A DNA stretch of 64,000 nucleotides from assembly GCA_046352935.1 (NCBI GenBank), contig JAXMGR010000007.1:124001-188000 (forward strand), read 5' to 3'. Below, piece after piece: positions 5,856-14,516 of the stretch. Both the position numbers and the translations under genes were made by a program. This DNA comes from CAYWMY01 sp046352935 (GTDB lineage Bacteria > Pseudomonadota > Gammaproteobacteria > Steroidobacterales > Steroidobacteraceae). The notes beneath the pieces are model-generated. The model made no database searches. It saw nothing but the letters and a program-made list of their open reading frames with translations, and was not told the DNA's origin. How positions within the stretch are numbered: position 1 is the stretch's first letter; every line of letters begins with the position of its first letter.

Positions 5856-7439
5856 TCACGGCGCCGATTGCGGCAGGAAAACGGTCAACGCGGTGCCGCG
5901 GGCGCCGTCCGCGTGCCGGATCTCGAGGCCGCCGCCGGCCGTGCGGAACCGTTCGCGCAGTCCGAGGATGCCGAGGGAGCCGGGTTTCGCCAGCGCAGCG
6001 GGGTCGATGCCGATGCCGTCGTCGACGATGTCCATCAGCACCTGTGCCGCGGTTGCGCGCAGATGGATCCGCACCGACGCGGCGTGCGCATGGCGTGCAA
6101 CGTTCGTGAGGGCTTCCTGGGCTGCGCGGAACAGGAGCAGGCCCGTCGCCTCGTCCAGCGTGGGGAACGACAGGTCCTCCGTCAGTTTGATCGTGAGGCC
6201 GGCGATGCGGCCGAAGTATCCGGCGTGCTCCGCAAGTGCGGCCGCGACGCGCGGGTGCGCCAGCGCCGTGGGCCGCAGGTCATTGGCGATCTGCCGCACG
6301 TCGGCCATGCACCTGGATACTGCGGCGGTGAGCTCCCTGCATGCTTCCCCGACCTCCTCCTGGTGCCCGGAACGGTCGCGCAGACACTGGAGCGACAGAT
6401 TCATCGCGAAGAGATCCTGGGCGATGCCCTCGTGCATGAGCTGTGACAGTTCGCGCCGTTCGTCCTCGCGCGTGGTTGCGAGACGCTGGGCGAGCGCGCG
6501 CAGGCGGTGCTCGCTCTCGCGCAGCCGCACCTCGGTATCCTTGCGGTCCGTGATGTCGGAGATCTGAGAGACGAAGTACAAGGGGCGACCGGCATCGTCC
6601 CGCACCAGCGATCCAGAGACCAGCACCCAGACGGTATGACCCTGGCCGTGCCGATAGCGCTTCTCGACGTGGTAGTGCGTGCGCGTGCCCGCCAGCATGT
6701 CGGCGACCATGGCGCGGTCCTGCTCCAGATCCGCCGGGTAGGTGATCGCCTGGAACGTCGAGGCATCGTCGATGGCGGACAGGGACTCGCCGGCCAGCGC
6801 GCGGCGGTGGATGGCCCGCCATCGCTCGGGAATCTCGGGGAAGATCTCGTAGTGGCTCTTCCCCAGTACGTCGCGTTCGCCGAGGCCGTAGTCGCGCAGC
6901 CAGGAGGGAGTGACGGCGAGATACCTCAGGTCCGCATCCAGCATCGCGGCGGCGCCGGGCATATGGGTCATGAAGAGCCGCAAGAGCTCCCGTTGCTGGC
7001 GGCTCTCGGCTTCGGACTGCTGCAGGCGCGTCGCGCCGGCCTCGATGCGGTTGCGCAGTTGATCTTCGATGTTGCGGTGCAGTGCGGCGTTGCGGATGGA
7101 GCAGATGACCTTCGTGCCATTGCCGGTCGGCAGTGGCGCCAGGCTGATCTCCACCGGAACGCTGGACCCGTCGCGATGGCGTCCGTAGAGACGCAGTCCG
7201 CTGCCCATGGCGCGGGGGACGGGGACCTTCGCGAAGGTCGCGCGCTGCACGGCATGCGCGGCACGATAGGGCTCCGGCAGCAGCCCATCGACGCAGGTGT
7301 CGACGATCTCGCCGGCGGCATACCCGAAGATCGCGCTCACCCGCTCGCTGGCGAACTCGATGCGCCCGCCGGAATCCACGATCAGGATCGCATCGGGTGC
7401 GGCGTTCAGGGCGTCGGCGAAGTCTTTCGCTTCCAGCAT
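5856..7439 (-). CDS. PAS-PAS sensor histidine kinase, HisKA_3 (NarL-partner) type
   Basis: About 527 residues from ATG 7439. A start further upstream would overlap the 5' end of the divergent VOC gene. The first PAS domain starts at FADALNAAPDAILIVD and a second near residue 150 (MLDADLRYLAVTPSWLRDY). The dimerisation helix near residue 330 reads ERRELSQLMHEGIAQDL with the phospho-acceptor His. The C-terminal ATPase carries FRAAQEALTNVARHA (N box) and DDGIGID (G1 box). No transmembrane segment is visible, so it should sense an intracellular signal. Such kinases phosphorylate NarL/LuxR-type regulators; none lies beside it except a decayed fragment near 8.1 kb. Confidence 0.88.
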   Translation of the reverse strand: MLEAKDFADALNAAPDAILIVDSGGRIEFASERVSAIFGYAAGEIVDTCVDGLLPEPYRAAHAVQRATFAKVPVPRAMGSGLRLYGRHRDGSSVPVEISLAPLPTGNGTKVICSIRNAALHRNIEDQLRNRIEAGATRLQQSEAESRQQRELLRLFMTHMPGAAAMLDADLRYLAVTPSWLRDYGLGERDVLGKSHYEIFPEIPERWRAIHRRALAGESLSAIDDASTFQAITYPADLEQDRAMVADMLAGTRTHYHVEKRYRHGQGHTVWVLVSGSLVRDDAGRPLYFVSQISDITDRKDTEVRLRESEHRLRALAQRLATTREDERRELSQLMHEGIAQDLFAMNLSLQCLRDRSGHQEEVGEACRELTAAVSRCMADVRQIANDLRPTALAHPRVAAALAEHAGYFGRIAGLTIKLTEDLSFPTLDEATGLLLFRAAQEALTNVARHAHAASVRIHLRATAAQVLMDIVDDGIGIDPAALAKPGSLGILGLRERFRTAGGGLEIRHADGARGTALTVFLPQSAP

Positions 7440-7545
7440 TTCGCGGTGTCCCGGCTGGCAGGGCTGCGAGGGGCTGTACGTGGACTTCCGGCGCCGTGGG
7501 ATATTGGAGCAGAATGCGGTCACGCGCCAGCGCTGTCGGGATCCC

Positions 7546-7968
7546 ATGTTCACCTACGTCTGCCTCGGCTCGACCGACCTCGCGCGCTCCGCGCGTTTCT
7601 ACGACGCGGTGCTGGGCGCGCTCGGCCATTCGCGCTGCGACACCTCCGGCGAACCCGCGTGGGACGGCTGGATCGGCTGGGGTACCTACGCGGACGGTGG
7701 CCGGACGGAACTCGCACTGTGGCTGTGCCGGCCGTTCGACGGCGCGCCGGCGAGCGTCGGCAACGGCACGATGGTCGCGCTCAGCGCCTCGTCCTGGCGG
7801 CAGGTGGACGAGTTCCATGGCGCGGCGCTCGCGAACGGCGGCAGCTCCGAGGGCGCGCCCGGGCTCAGGCCGCAATACGGCGCCGATTTCTTCGCGGCCT
7901 ATGTGCGCGACCCGGACGGCAACAAGCTCGCAGCCGTGTGCCGGGGGCGCACCGCGGGACCTGCTTGA
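7546..7968 (+). CDS. VOC-family protein
   Basis: This 140-residue protein starts MFTYVCLGSTDLARSARFYD, a classic glyoxalase-fold opening, and ends AAYVRDPDGNKLAAVCR with the conserved D-P-D-G-N-K metal-ligand strand. The start ATG 7546 was chosen because the domain begins right there. It is divergent from the PAS kinase at 5856-7439 and is not part of the integron. Substrate unknown. Confidence 0.85.
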   Translation: MFTYVCLGSTDLARSARFYDAVLGALGHSRCDTSGEPAWDGWIGWGTYADGGRTELALWLCRPFDGAPASVGNGTMVALSASSWRQVDEFHGAALANGGSSEGAPGLRPQYGADFFAAYVRDPDGNKLAAVCRGRTAGPA

Positions 7969-8038
7969 TGACGATCGGGTTCACGGGCGAGCCGGACGCC
8001 TGCACGACCTCGAGTGGCGCAGCGCATGGAAGACCTCG

Positions 8039-8222
8039 TGACAACGATCCTGCTCGCAGTCTTCCAGCACCTCCACACAAGGTCGCCGGCATCGTTGCCG
8101 GGGGGCTCGATGATCGGTAGGGTATTGGCGCACTCGATAGCCTCGGCAAGCGGGAATGCGAAGTGCTCAGGCTCGTGGCAGACGTCCGCCCGAGTGATGC
8201 AATCGGCGGTATGCTTCAATGA
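8039..8222 (+). pseudogene. NarL/LuxR-type response regulator remnant
   Basis: GTG 8039 opens TTILLA, the usual first strand of a receiver domain, but the acidic pocket and phospho-Asp are absent. A different frame then reads LGKRECEVLRLVADVRPSDAI, the start of a LuxR-type helix-turn-helix, and stops at TGA 8220-8222 before the recognition helix is complete. It is therefore an internally deleted, frameshifted remnant. Its stop overlaps the ATG of the kinase at 8219, keeping the regulator-kinase gene order. I am fairly sure of the HTH piece and less sure of the receiver piece. Confidence 0.5.
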
Positions 8223-9451
8223 TCTCCGAAGACGGTCGACAGTCATCGAAGTCGATTGATGCGCAAGCGGAAGGTCACGCGGCTCGGGGGGCTGGTCAAG
8301 TTCGCCGTACAGCTTTGCTCGACGAAACTGAATTGAGCGCGGGACGGGGCACAGTCGGTTGTTCGGGAGAATCCCGGTTGAAGCGGCCATCGAAACGCAG
8401 TCGAAATGGCGGTGGGACAACCCGTAAACCCGCGACTGACGTCGGGCGCCCCGTCGCGGCCATCCGGCTCGAGCAGTTTCTGCGCGAAATGCCTGTGCTG
8501 CTGAATGCATTTGACGCACGCGGGCTCATCGTGTTCTGGAACCGGGAGTGCGAGCGCGTAACGGGGTACACTTCCAAGGAGATGATAGACAAGCCGGGAG
8601 CGCTTCAACTGCTCTATCCGGATCCGGTGTATCTCGCAGACCGGCTGGCCAACTGCCGGCGCCGCGGGCCCGCGCAGGTGTGGAGTCTTCGCACGAAGAA
8701 CGGCGAAATTCGATCCATCGCCTGGACCAACGTGCCGGTCGAATCGGATGAGGCGGACCAATGGGAATGGGGATTTGGTCTGGACATTACAGAACGTCTT
8801 CGGCTCGCGGCGGCGCTCGACGAAGTCACCGAGCGCGAACGACGACGGCTCGGTCAGGAACTGCACGATGGCCTGGGCCAGACTTTGACCGGACTTTCCC
8901 TGATGATTCAGGGCCTCGCCGAGCGCCCCCAGCTTCGCAATCACTCGATCGCGGCGGAACTCAAGCAGGTGGCAAGCGTCGCGTCGAGCGCGGTGAAATC
9001 CTGCCGTGAAATCACCTCGGGCCTCCTGCCGGTCGGGGACGGTGGACTGTGCGCGGCTTTGCAGGGGCTCGTCCATCAATTACGACTTCAGGTGCCGGGC
9101 GTGCAGATCGATTTCGATCATCCTGAAGAGGCGGACTTGCGGCTCTCGCCCAACACCTGTGGGCACCTCTACCGAATCGTCCAGGAGGCGCTCAACAACG
9201 CGGTCCGCCATTCCATGGCCGATCGGATTCGTCTCGTATTCCGCACAACACCGGCGCTGGTCACGTTGCTGTTGCAGGACAATGGTTGGGGCATTCCCTC
9301 AACCTCCAGGATTCGTCGGGGCCTGGGCATGCGGACGCTCCATGACCGCGCGGCAGCCGTGAACGCGCGCCTTCACATCAAGCGCATTCCGCGAGGCGGG
9401 ACACTGGTGCGAGTGGAGTGTCCCAACCACGGACTGAGTCGCGGGAGCTGA
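8219..9451 (+). CDS. PAS sensor histidine kinase, HisKA_3 type
   Basis: 410 residues. The first 80 or so residues are low-complexity and basic, so the real start may be an internal codon. A PAS domain follows (MPVLLNAFDARGLIVFWN, then VTGYTSKEMI). The dimerisation helix has RRLGQELHDGLGQTL with His at about residue 216. The ATPase has IVQEALNNAVRHS, LQDNGWGIP and GLGMRTLHDRA. No membrane span is seen, so a cytoplasmic sensor is likely. Its natural regulator partner would be the NarL-type gene directly upstream, which is now a fragment, so this kinase may be an orphan. Confidence 0.87.
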   Translation: MISEDGRQSSKSIDAQAEGHAARGAGQVRRTALLDETELSAGRGTVGCSGESRLKRPSKRSRNGGGTTRKPATDVGRPVAAIRLEQFLREMPVLLNAFDARGLIVFWNRECERVTGYTSKEMIDKPGALQLLYPDPVYLADRLANCRRRGPAQVWSLRTKNGEIRSIAWTNVPVESDEADQWEWGFGLDITERLRLAAALDEVTERERRRLGQELHDGLGQTLTGLSLMIQGLAERPQLRNHSIAAELKQVASVASSAVKSCREITSGLLPVGDGGLCAALQGLVHQLRLQVPGVQIDFDHPEEADLRLSPNTCGHLYRIVQEALNNAVRHSMADRIRLVFRTTPALVTLLLQDNGWGIPSTSRIRRGLGMRTLHDRAAAVNARLHIKRIPRGGTLVRVECPNHGLSRGS

Positions 9452-9555
9452 CCCCGAGGATCTCGGTCCAAGTGTCGGACTGAGTCCATGGTTGCGTCGG
9501 CAACTGCAGCCAGCGCTGCGCCGGAAAGGCGCACGTTACGGCGGCATGCGCCTCG

Positions 9556-9831
9556 TCAGCATGCGACGCTCAGTTCGCACCTGCGCAGTCGCTCCAATTC
9601 CAGCAGCGCAAGGTGTGCCTCACGCAACTGCGGCGGATGGACGCCCGGCATGTTCTCCGCTTCCGCCTGTGGATCCTCCTGCGCGTCGAGCACCCAGGAT
9701 TCCAGAATGCGCTTCCGGTCCTCCCAGCGCACGCGGTTGTCACGGACGACGTCCATCGGCGAGGCGTAGTGCTCCGCGGGATGTAGCACGAGTGCCCCGA
9801 CGTCGAGCTCGGTGCATCGCATCATGACCAT
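9556..9831 (-). CDS. Small conserved hypothetical protein
   Basis: 91 residues from ATG 9831, chosen because GGAGGAG sits just upstream (9834-9840). The core HYASPMDVVRDNRVRWEDRK plus RILESWVLDAQED resembles a family of short proteobacterial proteins with a D-x-x-x-V-x-x-D-x-x-L/V ... K-R-x-I-L-x-S-W-x-x-D pattern whose function is not known. The C-terminus is a Leu/Glu/Arg helix. It has no signal peptide or membrane span. It lies between the kinase gene and the pentose-phosphate operon. Confidence 0.6.
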   Translation of the reverse strand: MVMMRCTELDVGALVLHPAEHYASPMDVVRDNRVRWEDRKRILESWVLDAQEDPQAEAENMPGVHPPQLREAHLALLELERLRRCELSVAC

Positions 9832-9919
9832 TACTCCTCCGTCACGTGATAGTTGGACCATTCCGGTCCGCGCGGGTTCGAACGCGGCGGGTACCTTGAT
9901 ACCGGAGCACTGAGGAGCT

Positions 9920-10666
9920 TCAGCGCGCGGGTTGCACGAGGAGTGCCGCAGCGTCGCGATCCACGTAGAGACGAGCCGGTGCGACGCTGATCCGGCCCGC
10001 CGGCAGCGTCGTATCGCCGGCCTGAAGCCTCGCGAGCACCGCCGCCTTGTCCGCGCCGATCACCAGCCACACGATGCGCCGCGCACGCTCCAGGACGGGC
10101 AGCGTCAGCGTCATGCGGCGCCGGCCGCGGTAGAGCCGCGTCACCGCGACATCCGCGTCCGTCACGCCGAGTACCGGATCACCGGGCACGAGCGAGGCGG
10201 TGTGGCCGTCGATGCCGAGCCCCAGATGGACGACGTCGATCTCGGGGGGTGAGCCGGCGAGGCGTGCGAGCAGTGCGGCATAGCGGCCCGCCGCTGCTTC
10301 GGGATCCGCATCCTCGACGGGCATGGCGTGGAGGTTTTCGGGGCGCAGCGCTGCGGGCACGAGCAGGCAGCGCCGCAGCAGTGTGAGGTTGCGGTCTTCG
10401 CTGTCGGCGGGCGCGATGCGCTCGTCGGTCTGCACGACGTCGACCGCGTGCCAGTCGAGTGCTTCGCGAGCCAGGGCGCGCAGCATCGGCTCGACGGCTC
10501 GCCCGCCGCTCAGAGCGAGGACGCAGCGGCCGCGCAGGCGGATCGCCTCGCGCGCGGCAGCAGCAATCTGCGCTGCGGCCTCGCGCGCGGCCGTGGCGGC
10601 GTCGGCCGATACGACAGCCTCCGCCCACGGCGCCCGCCCCGGAAACTGGCACGGCATTCCGGGCAT
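9920..10666 (-). CDS. pgl: 6-phosphogluconolactonase
   Basis: 248 residues of the DevB/SOL-type lactonase. It hydrolyses 6-phosphogluconolactone to 6-phosphogluconate, the second step of the oxidative pentose-phosphate pathway. Visible motifs are LALSGGRAVEPML (phosphosugar loop), DVVQTDERIAP, and HLGLGIDGHTASLVPG, the most conserved stretch of the family. It begins five bases after the zwf stop and is the last gene of the gnd-zwf-pgl operon, so translation is probably coupled. Confidence 0.93.
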   Translation of the reverse strand: MPGMPCQFPGRAPWAEAVVSADAATAAREAAAQIAAAAREAIRLRGRCVLALSGGRAVEPMLRALAREALDWHAVDVVQTDERIAPADSEDRNLTLLRRCLLVPAALRPENLHAMPVEDADPEAAAGRYAALLARLAGSPPEIDVVHLGLGIDGHTASLVPGDPVLGVTDADVAVTRLYRGRRRMTLTLPVLERARRIVWLVIGADKAAVLARLQAGDTTLPAGRISVAPARLYVDRDAAALLVQPAR

Positions 10667-10671
10667 CGTCT

Positions 10672-12054
10672 CTATCGCTCGACGGAGGGATCGCGCCAGC
10701 CGCCGAAGTCCGCGATCATCGCGTCGGCTTCGCGCGGCCCCCAGCTTCCCGGCTCGTAGTCGTGGAGCGGTGTCGAGTTGCCGAGGACCGGGTCGACGAT
10801 GCGCCAGGCGGCCTCGACCGCGTCCTGGCGCGCGAACAGCGTGGCATCGCCGCGCATCGCGTCGCCGATGAGCCGCTCGTAGGCTTCCATCTCGTCGTCG
10901 CGGGTGTCGCAGACGAAGAGCTCGACTTCCTCACCCGTCATCCCTGTACCGCGGCGCTTGACGCGCGCGCCGAGGGCGATCGACACCTGCCGGGGCCCGA
11001 GGCGGAAGCGCAGGTAGTTCGCTCGCGCCGGCACGGGTTCGTCGAACACGCGCTGCGGCGGCTGGCGCAGCGACGCGACCACTTCCGTGGCCGTGACGGG
11101 AAGACACTTGCCGGCGCGGATGAAGAACGGCACGCCCTCCCAGCGCCAGGAGTCGAGATGCACCCGCATCGCGGCAAAGGTCTCGACGGTCGAATCGGCG
11201 GCGACACCGGGCTCCTGGCGGTAGCCGCGGTACTGGCCGCGCACGAGGCTCCCGCCCGTCAGCGCGCGGATGCCGCGGAACACCTTCACCTTCTCGTCGC
11301 GCATCGTCTCGCTGCCTTCGCCGATCGGCGGCTCCATGGCGAGGTTCGCGACCACCTGCAGCAGGTGGTTCTGGACGACGTCGCGTACGGCGCCGACTTC
11401 CTCGTAGAAACGCCCGCGGCCGGCGACGCCGATGCGCTCGGCCATCGTGATCTGCACGCTCTGCACGTAGTTGCGGTTCCAGACCGGCTCGAGGAAGGAG
11501 TTTGCGAAGCGGAAGTAGAGCAGGTTCTGCACCGGCTCCTTGCCGAGAAAGTGGTCGATGCGGAAGATCGCGGACTCGGGGAACCGGCTGTGCAGTGTGT
11601 CGTTGAGCGCCCGGGCCGAGGCGAGATCCCGCCCGAACGGCTTCTCGACCACGACACGCGCCTCGCGCGTGCAGCCGATGCGGCCGAGTCCTTCGATGAC
11701 GGTCGTGAACATCGAGGGCGGGATTGCGAGATAGCAGAGCGGCCGTGCGGCGCCACCGAGCGCGGTGCACAGCCGGTCGAAGGTCGCGGCGTCACGGTAG
11801 TCGCCGTCGACGTAGCGGAGCAGGCCCGCGACACGCGCGAACAGCGATTCGTCGACGGGGCCGTCCGCTGCCCAGCTCGCACGCATGCGGGCGCGGAGGT
11901 CGTCGACCGTCCAGCCGCTGCGGCCCACGCCGATGACCGGTACCTCGAGCGTGCCGCGGCGCGCCATCTCGCGCAGCGCCGGAAAGATCTTCCTGAAGGC
12001 GAGATCGCCCGAGGCGCCGAACAGCACCAGCGCGTCGGAGGCGGGCGTGCTCAC
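10672..12054 (-). CDS. zwf: Glucose-6-phosphate 1-dehydrogenase
   Basis: 460 residues from GTG 12054, which overlaps the gnd stop (GTGA). It oxidises glucose-6-phosphate to the lactone with reduction of NAD(P). LVLFGASGDLAFRKIFPAL is the GASGDLA nucleotide-binding motif, VVEKPFGRDL carries the conserved Lys, and RIDHFLGKEPVQN holds the catalytic His. The length is a little below the usual 480-500. The in-frame region upstream of the chosen start is the gnd gene read in another frame and should not be counted. Neighbouring gnd and pgl give the complete oxidative branch in one transcript. Confidence 0.95.
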   Translation of the reverse strand: MSTPASDALVLFGASGDLAFRKIFPALREMARRGTLEVPVIGVGRSGWTVDDLRARMRASWAADGPVDESLFARVAGLLRYVDGDYRDAATFDRLCTALGGAARPLCYLAIPPSMFTTVIEGLGRIGCTREARVVVEKPFGRDLASARALNDTLHSRFPESAIFRIDHFLGKEPVQNLLYFRFANSFLEPVWNRNYVQSVQITMAERIGVAGRGRFYEEVGAVRDVVQNHLLQVVANLAMEPPIGEGSETMRDEKVKVFRGIRALTGGSLVRGQYRGYRQEPGVAADSTVETFAAMRVHLDSWRWEGVPFFIRAGKCLPVTATEVVASLRQPPQRVFDEPVPARANYLRFRLGPRQVSIALGARVKRRGTGMTGEEVELFVCDTRDDEMEAYERLIGDAMRGDATLFARQDAVEAAWRIVDPVLGNSTPLHDYEPGSWGPREADAMIADFGGWRDPSVER

Positions 12055-13079
12055 GGGCCGCGTTCCCGGGCAGGCGGTTCGGCGTGCCCGCCGAACTCGG
12101 CGCGCATCGCGGCCAGCACCTGGGACGCGAACCGGTCCTCGCCGCGCGAGCCGAAGCGCGAGTACAGCGCCGCGCTCAGCACCGGGGCCGGCGTGGCGGT
12201 GTCGATCGCGGCCTTGACCGCCCAGCGGCCTTCGCCGGAATCGGACACGCGCCCCTCGAAGCGCTCGAGCCCCGGATCCGCGTGCAGTGCGTGCGCGACG
12301 AGGTCGAGCAGCCAGGATCTCACGACGCTGCCTCGCCGCCAGAGCTCGGTGATGGCGGGGATGTCGAAGTCGTAGCGATAGGCCTCCGGGTCGGCGAGCG
12401 GTGCCGTCTCCGCGTCGCTGCGGTGTTCCTGCAGGCCCGCGTCGGCGTGATGCAGGATGTTCAGGCCCTCGGCATAGGCGGCCATGACGCCGTACTCGAT
12501 GCCGTTGTGGATCATCTTCACGAAGTGCCCGGCACCGCTGGGTCCGCAGTGCAGGTAGCCCTGTTCCGCGGGCGCGGGTTCGCCCGTGCGGTCCGGCGTG
12601 CGCGGCGCGGCACCGACGCCGGGAGCGAGGGCGGCGAGGAGCGGCTCGACCTGGCGCACCGCTTCGGCGCCGCCGCCGATCATCAGGCAGTAGCCGGCCT
12701 CCAGTCCCCAGATGCCGCCGCTGGTGCCCACGTCGAGATAGCGGATGCCGCGCGTGGCCAGGCGGCCCGCGCGGCCGATGGCGTCGCGATAGTTCGAGTT
12801 GCCGCCATCGATCAGCACGTCGCCGGGCGCGAGCAGGCCGGCGAGCTCGTCGACGAGGCCACCGACGGCGGCCGCCGGAATCATCATCCAGACGGTACGC
12901 GGTGGCTCGAGTGCCGCCACGAGCTCCGCGAGCGATGTCGCGGCGACGGCGCCCTCGGCCGCGAAGCGGCGCGCGGTCTCGGGGCGCGCCGAGTACGCCA
13001 CGCAGTGGTGCCCGGCGCGCATCGCGCGCCTCGCCATGTTGGCGCCCATGCGTCCGAGGCCGATCATCCCGAACTGCAT
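12051..13079 (-). CDS. gnd: 6-phosphogluconate dehydrogenase, decarboxylating, short form
   Basis: 342 residues from ATG 13079 behind GAGGAG. It begins MQFGMIGLGRMGANMARRA, a Rossmann GxGxxG motif at the very N-terminus. IDGGNSNYRDAIGRA and VGTSGGIWGLEAGYCLMIGG are the substrate-binding signature of 6-phosphogluconate dehydrogenases, and VKMIHNGIEYG contains the catalytic Lys and the following His-Asn. The length is that of the short (about 300-340 residue) subfamily rather than the 470-residue enzyme. It converts 6-phosphogluconate to ribulose-5-phosphate plus CO2 and is the first gene of the operon. Confidence 0.92.
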   Translation of the reverse strand: MQFGMIGLGRMGANMARRAMRAGHHCVAYSARPETARRFAAEGAVAATSLAELVAALEPPRTVWMMIPAAAVGGLVDELAGLLAPGDVLIDGGNSNYRDAIGRAGRLATRGIRYLDVGTSGGIWGLEAGYCLMIGGGAEAVRQVEPLLAALAPGVGAAPRTPDRTGEPAPAEQGYLHCGPSGAGHFVKMIHNGIEYGVMAAYAEGLNILHHADAGLQEHRSDAETAPLADPEAYRYDFDIPAITELWRRGSVVRSWLLDLVAHALHADPGLERFEGRVSDSGEGRWAVKAAIDTATPAPVLSAALYSRFGSRGEDRFASQVLAAMRAEFGGHAEPPARERGP

Positions 13080-13248
13080 CGTCGATTCTCCTCGTTGAAC
13101 AGTGCCGCGGGTCCGGGCCGGCGGCGCGTGCCCGCACACGGTGGGCGTGCTGCACCCATCGCCCTGTCAGTGCACCACCGCGGCGTGCGGCATGCAAGCC
13201 GGTCGGGCGGGGCGATCGAGGGCAGTCCGATGCCATGCGACGGCCGGT

Positions 13249-13277
13249 TGTAAGGATCGGCAGGGACCCGCGACTAA
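13249..13277 (+). promoter_or_regulatory. Candidate ECF-sigma promoter of the bufferin operon
   Basis: TGTAAGG at 13249-13255 and CGACTAA at 13271-13277, with 15 bp between, resemble ECF-type -35 and -10 elements. The position is about 95 bp upstream of the BufA1 ATG. The operon itself encodes an ECF sigma factor, which makes autoregulation plausible. This is a visual match only. Confidence 0.35.
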
Positions 13278-13373
13278 AGGGGTAAGCGCGCCATCGGGAC
13301 GCGCGAGTGATCGGGACGCTGAGTCCACCCACCACCGGCCGCGGACGCGGTCGGGAACCAACAGGAGCAACCC

Positions 13374-13637
13374 ATGATCCAGTCCGGACGTTCCACCGGC
13401 CTCGCCCTGGCGACGGCCGCTGCCATGCTCTTCGGCTCGGTCGCGGCCCCGGCCGCGAGTGCCGAGGAGGCGAAGATCCACTGCAACGGCGTGAATGCCT
13501 GCAAGGGCCAGTCCACCTGTGCCACCGCGAAGAATTCCTGCCAGGGCCAGAACTCCTGCAAGGGCCAGGGCTTCCTGGTGCTGACGCCGCAGGACTGCGA
13601 TGCGGCGAAGGCGAAGCTGGCGGCCGGCAAGGACTGA
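13374..13637 (+). CDS. bufA1: BufA1-type bufferin (periplasmic Cys-rich metal-binding peptide, DUF2282)
   Basis: 87 residues with a Sec signal peptide ending at the Ala-rich AAPAASAEE. The mature part has six Cys in the family pattern IHCNGVNACKGQSTC, then AKNSC, QNSCKGQG and a last Cys in PQDCD. Bufferins are post-translationally modified (thiooxazole formation at Cys) by a DUF692 enzyme and bind copper outside the cytoplasm. AGGAGC precedes the ATG. The next genes are the DUF692 and DUF2063 partners, DoxX and a sigma/anti-sigma pair, which makes the assignment firm. Confidence 0.9.
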   Translation: MIQSGRSTGLALATAAAMLFGSVAAPAASAEEAKIHCNGVNACKGQSTCATAKNSCQGQNSCKGQGFLVLTPQDCDAAKAKLAAGKD

Positions 13638-13691
13638 CGCAGGGCGGGGTGGGGCGGCGGTGGCAACCGTCGTCCCGTCCCGCAATCCAGC

Positions 13692-14516
13692 ATGACAGTC
13701 ACCGGATTCGGGCTCGGGCTCCGGCCCGCACATTACGAGACGATCCTCGGCGGTAGCCCGCGTGTCGACTGGTTCGAGGCGATCACCGAGAACTACCTCG
13801 TGCCGGGCGGGCCGCCGCTGCACCACCTCGAACGTATCCGCGCCTCGTACCCGATAGTCCTGCACGGCGTGTCGCTGTCGATCGGCGGCACGGTACCGCT
13901 CGATCTCGCGTACCTGCGCGAGGTGAAGCATCTCGCCGCGCGCATCGAGGCGGCCTGGATCTCGGATCACCTCTGCTGGACCGGCACCGACGGCCGGAAC
14001 CTGCACGACCTGCTGCCGCTGCCGTACACGCGGGAGGCGCTCGCCCACGTCGTCGATCGCCTGCGCCGCGTGCAGGATGTCCTCGGCCAGAGGATCCTGC
14101 TGGAGAACGTCTCCAGCTATCTCGCCTGGCGGCAGTCCGAGATGACCGAGTGGGAATTCCTGGCGGGCGTGGCCGAAGCCGCCGACTGCGATCTCCTGCT
14201 CGACGTCAACAACGTGTACGTCAGCAGCGTGAACCACGGCTTCGATCCGCTCACGTACCTGGCCGCCATCCCGGTGCATCGCGTGCGCCAGATCCACCTG
14301 GCGGGTCACGAGGACAACGGCGCGCACCTCATCGACACCCACGACGCGCCGGTCGCGCGTGCGGTGTGGGAGCTCTACGCGCAGGCCGTGAGCCGCTTCG
14401 GCGACGTGCCCGCGATGATCGAGCGCGACGGCAACATCCCGGCGCTCGACGAGCTCGTCGCGGAGCTGGACATCGCGCGGTCCGTCGCGGCCGGGCCGCG
14501 CGCGGAGGCGGCATGA
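13692..14516 (+). CDS. bufB: BufB: DUF692 multinuclear iron peptide-modifying enzyme
   Basis: 274 residues. GFGLGLRPAHYETILG starts the TIM-barrel fold of DUF692 proteins. Metal-site residues appear in HGVSLSIGG, ISDHLCW, ILLENVSSYLAW, LLLDVNNVYVSSVNHG and IHLAGHEDNG, all conserved in the MbnB/BufB family. The enzyme oxidises Cys of the bufferin precursor to a heterocycle, together with BufC. The stop overlaps the BufC ATG (ATGA), so the two are translationally coupled. Confidence 0.92.
   Translation: MTVTGFGLGLRPAHYETILGGSPRVDWFEAITENYLVPGGPPLHHLERIRASYPIVLHGVSLSIGGTVPLDLAYLREVKHLAARIEAAWISDHLCWTGTDGRNLHDLLPLPYTREALAHVVDRLRRVQDVLGQRILLENVSSYLAWRQSEMTEWEFLAGVAEAADCDLLLDVNNVYVSSVNHGFDPLTYLAAIPVHRVRQIHLAGHEDNGAHLIDTHDAPVARAVWELYAQAVSRFGDVPAMIERDGNIPALDELVAELDIARSVAAGPRAEAA

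Noticed and set aside
9865..9900. tRNA-like GGGTTCGAAC sequence
   Set aside because: No acceptor, D or anticodon arms can be formed around it.
10672..13335. An 887-codon fused Zwf protein
   Set aside because: The upstream part is gnd in another frame. GTG 12054 overlapping the gnd stop gives the normal Zwf.
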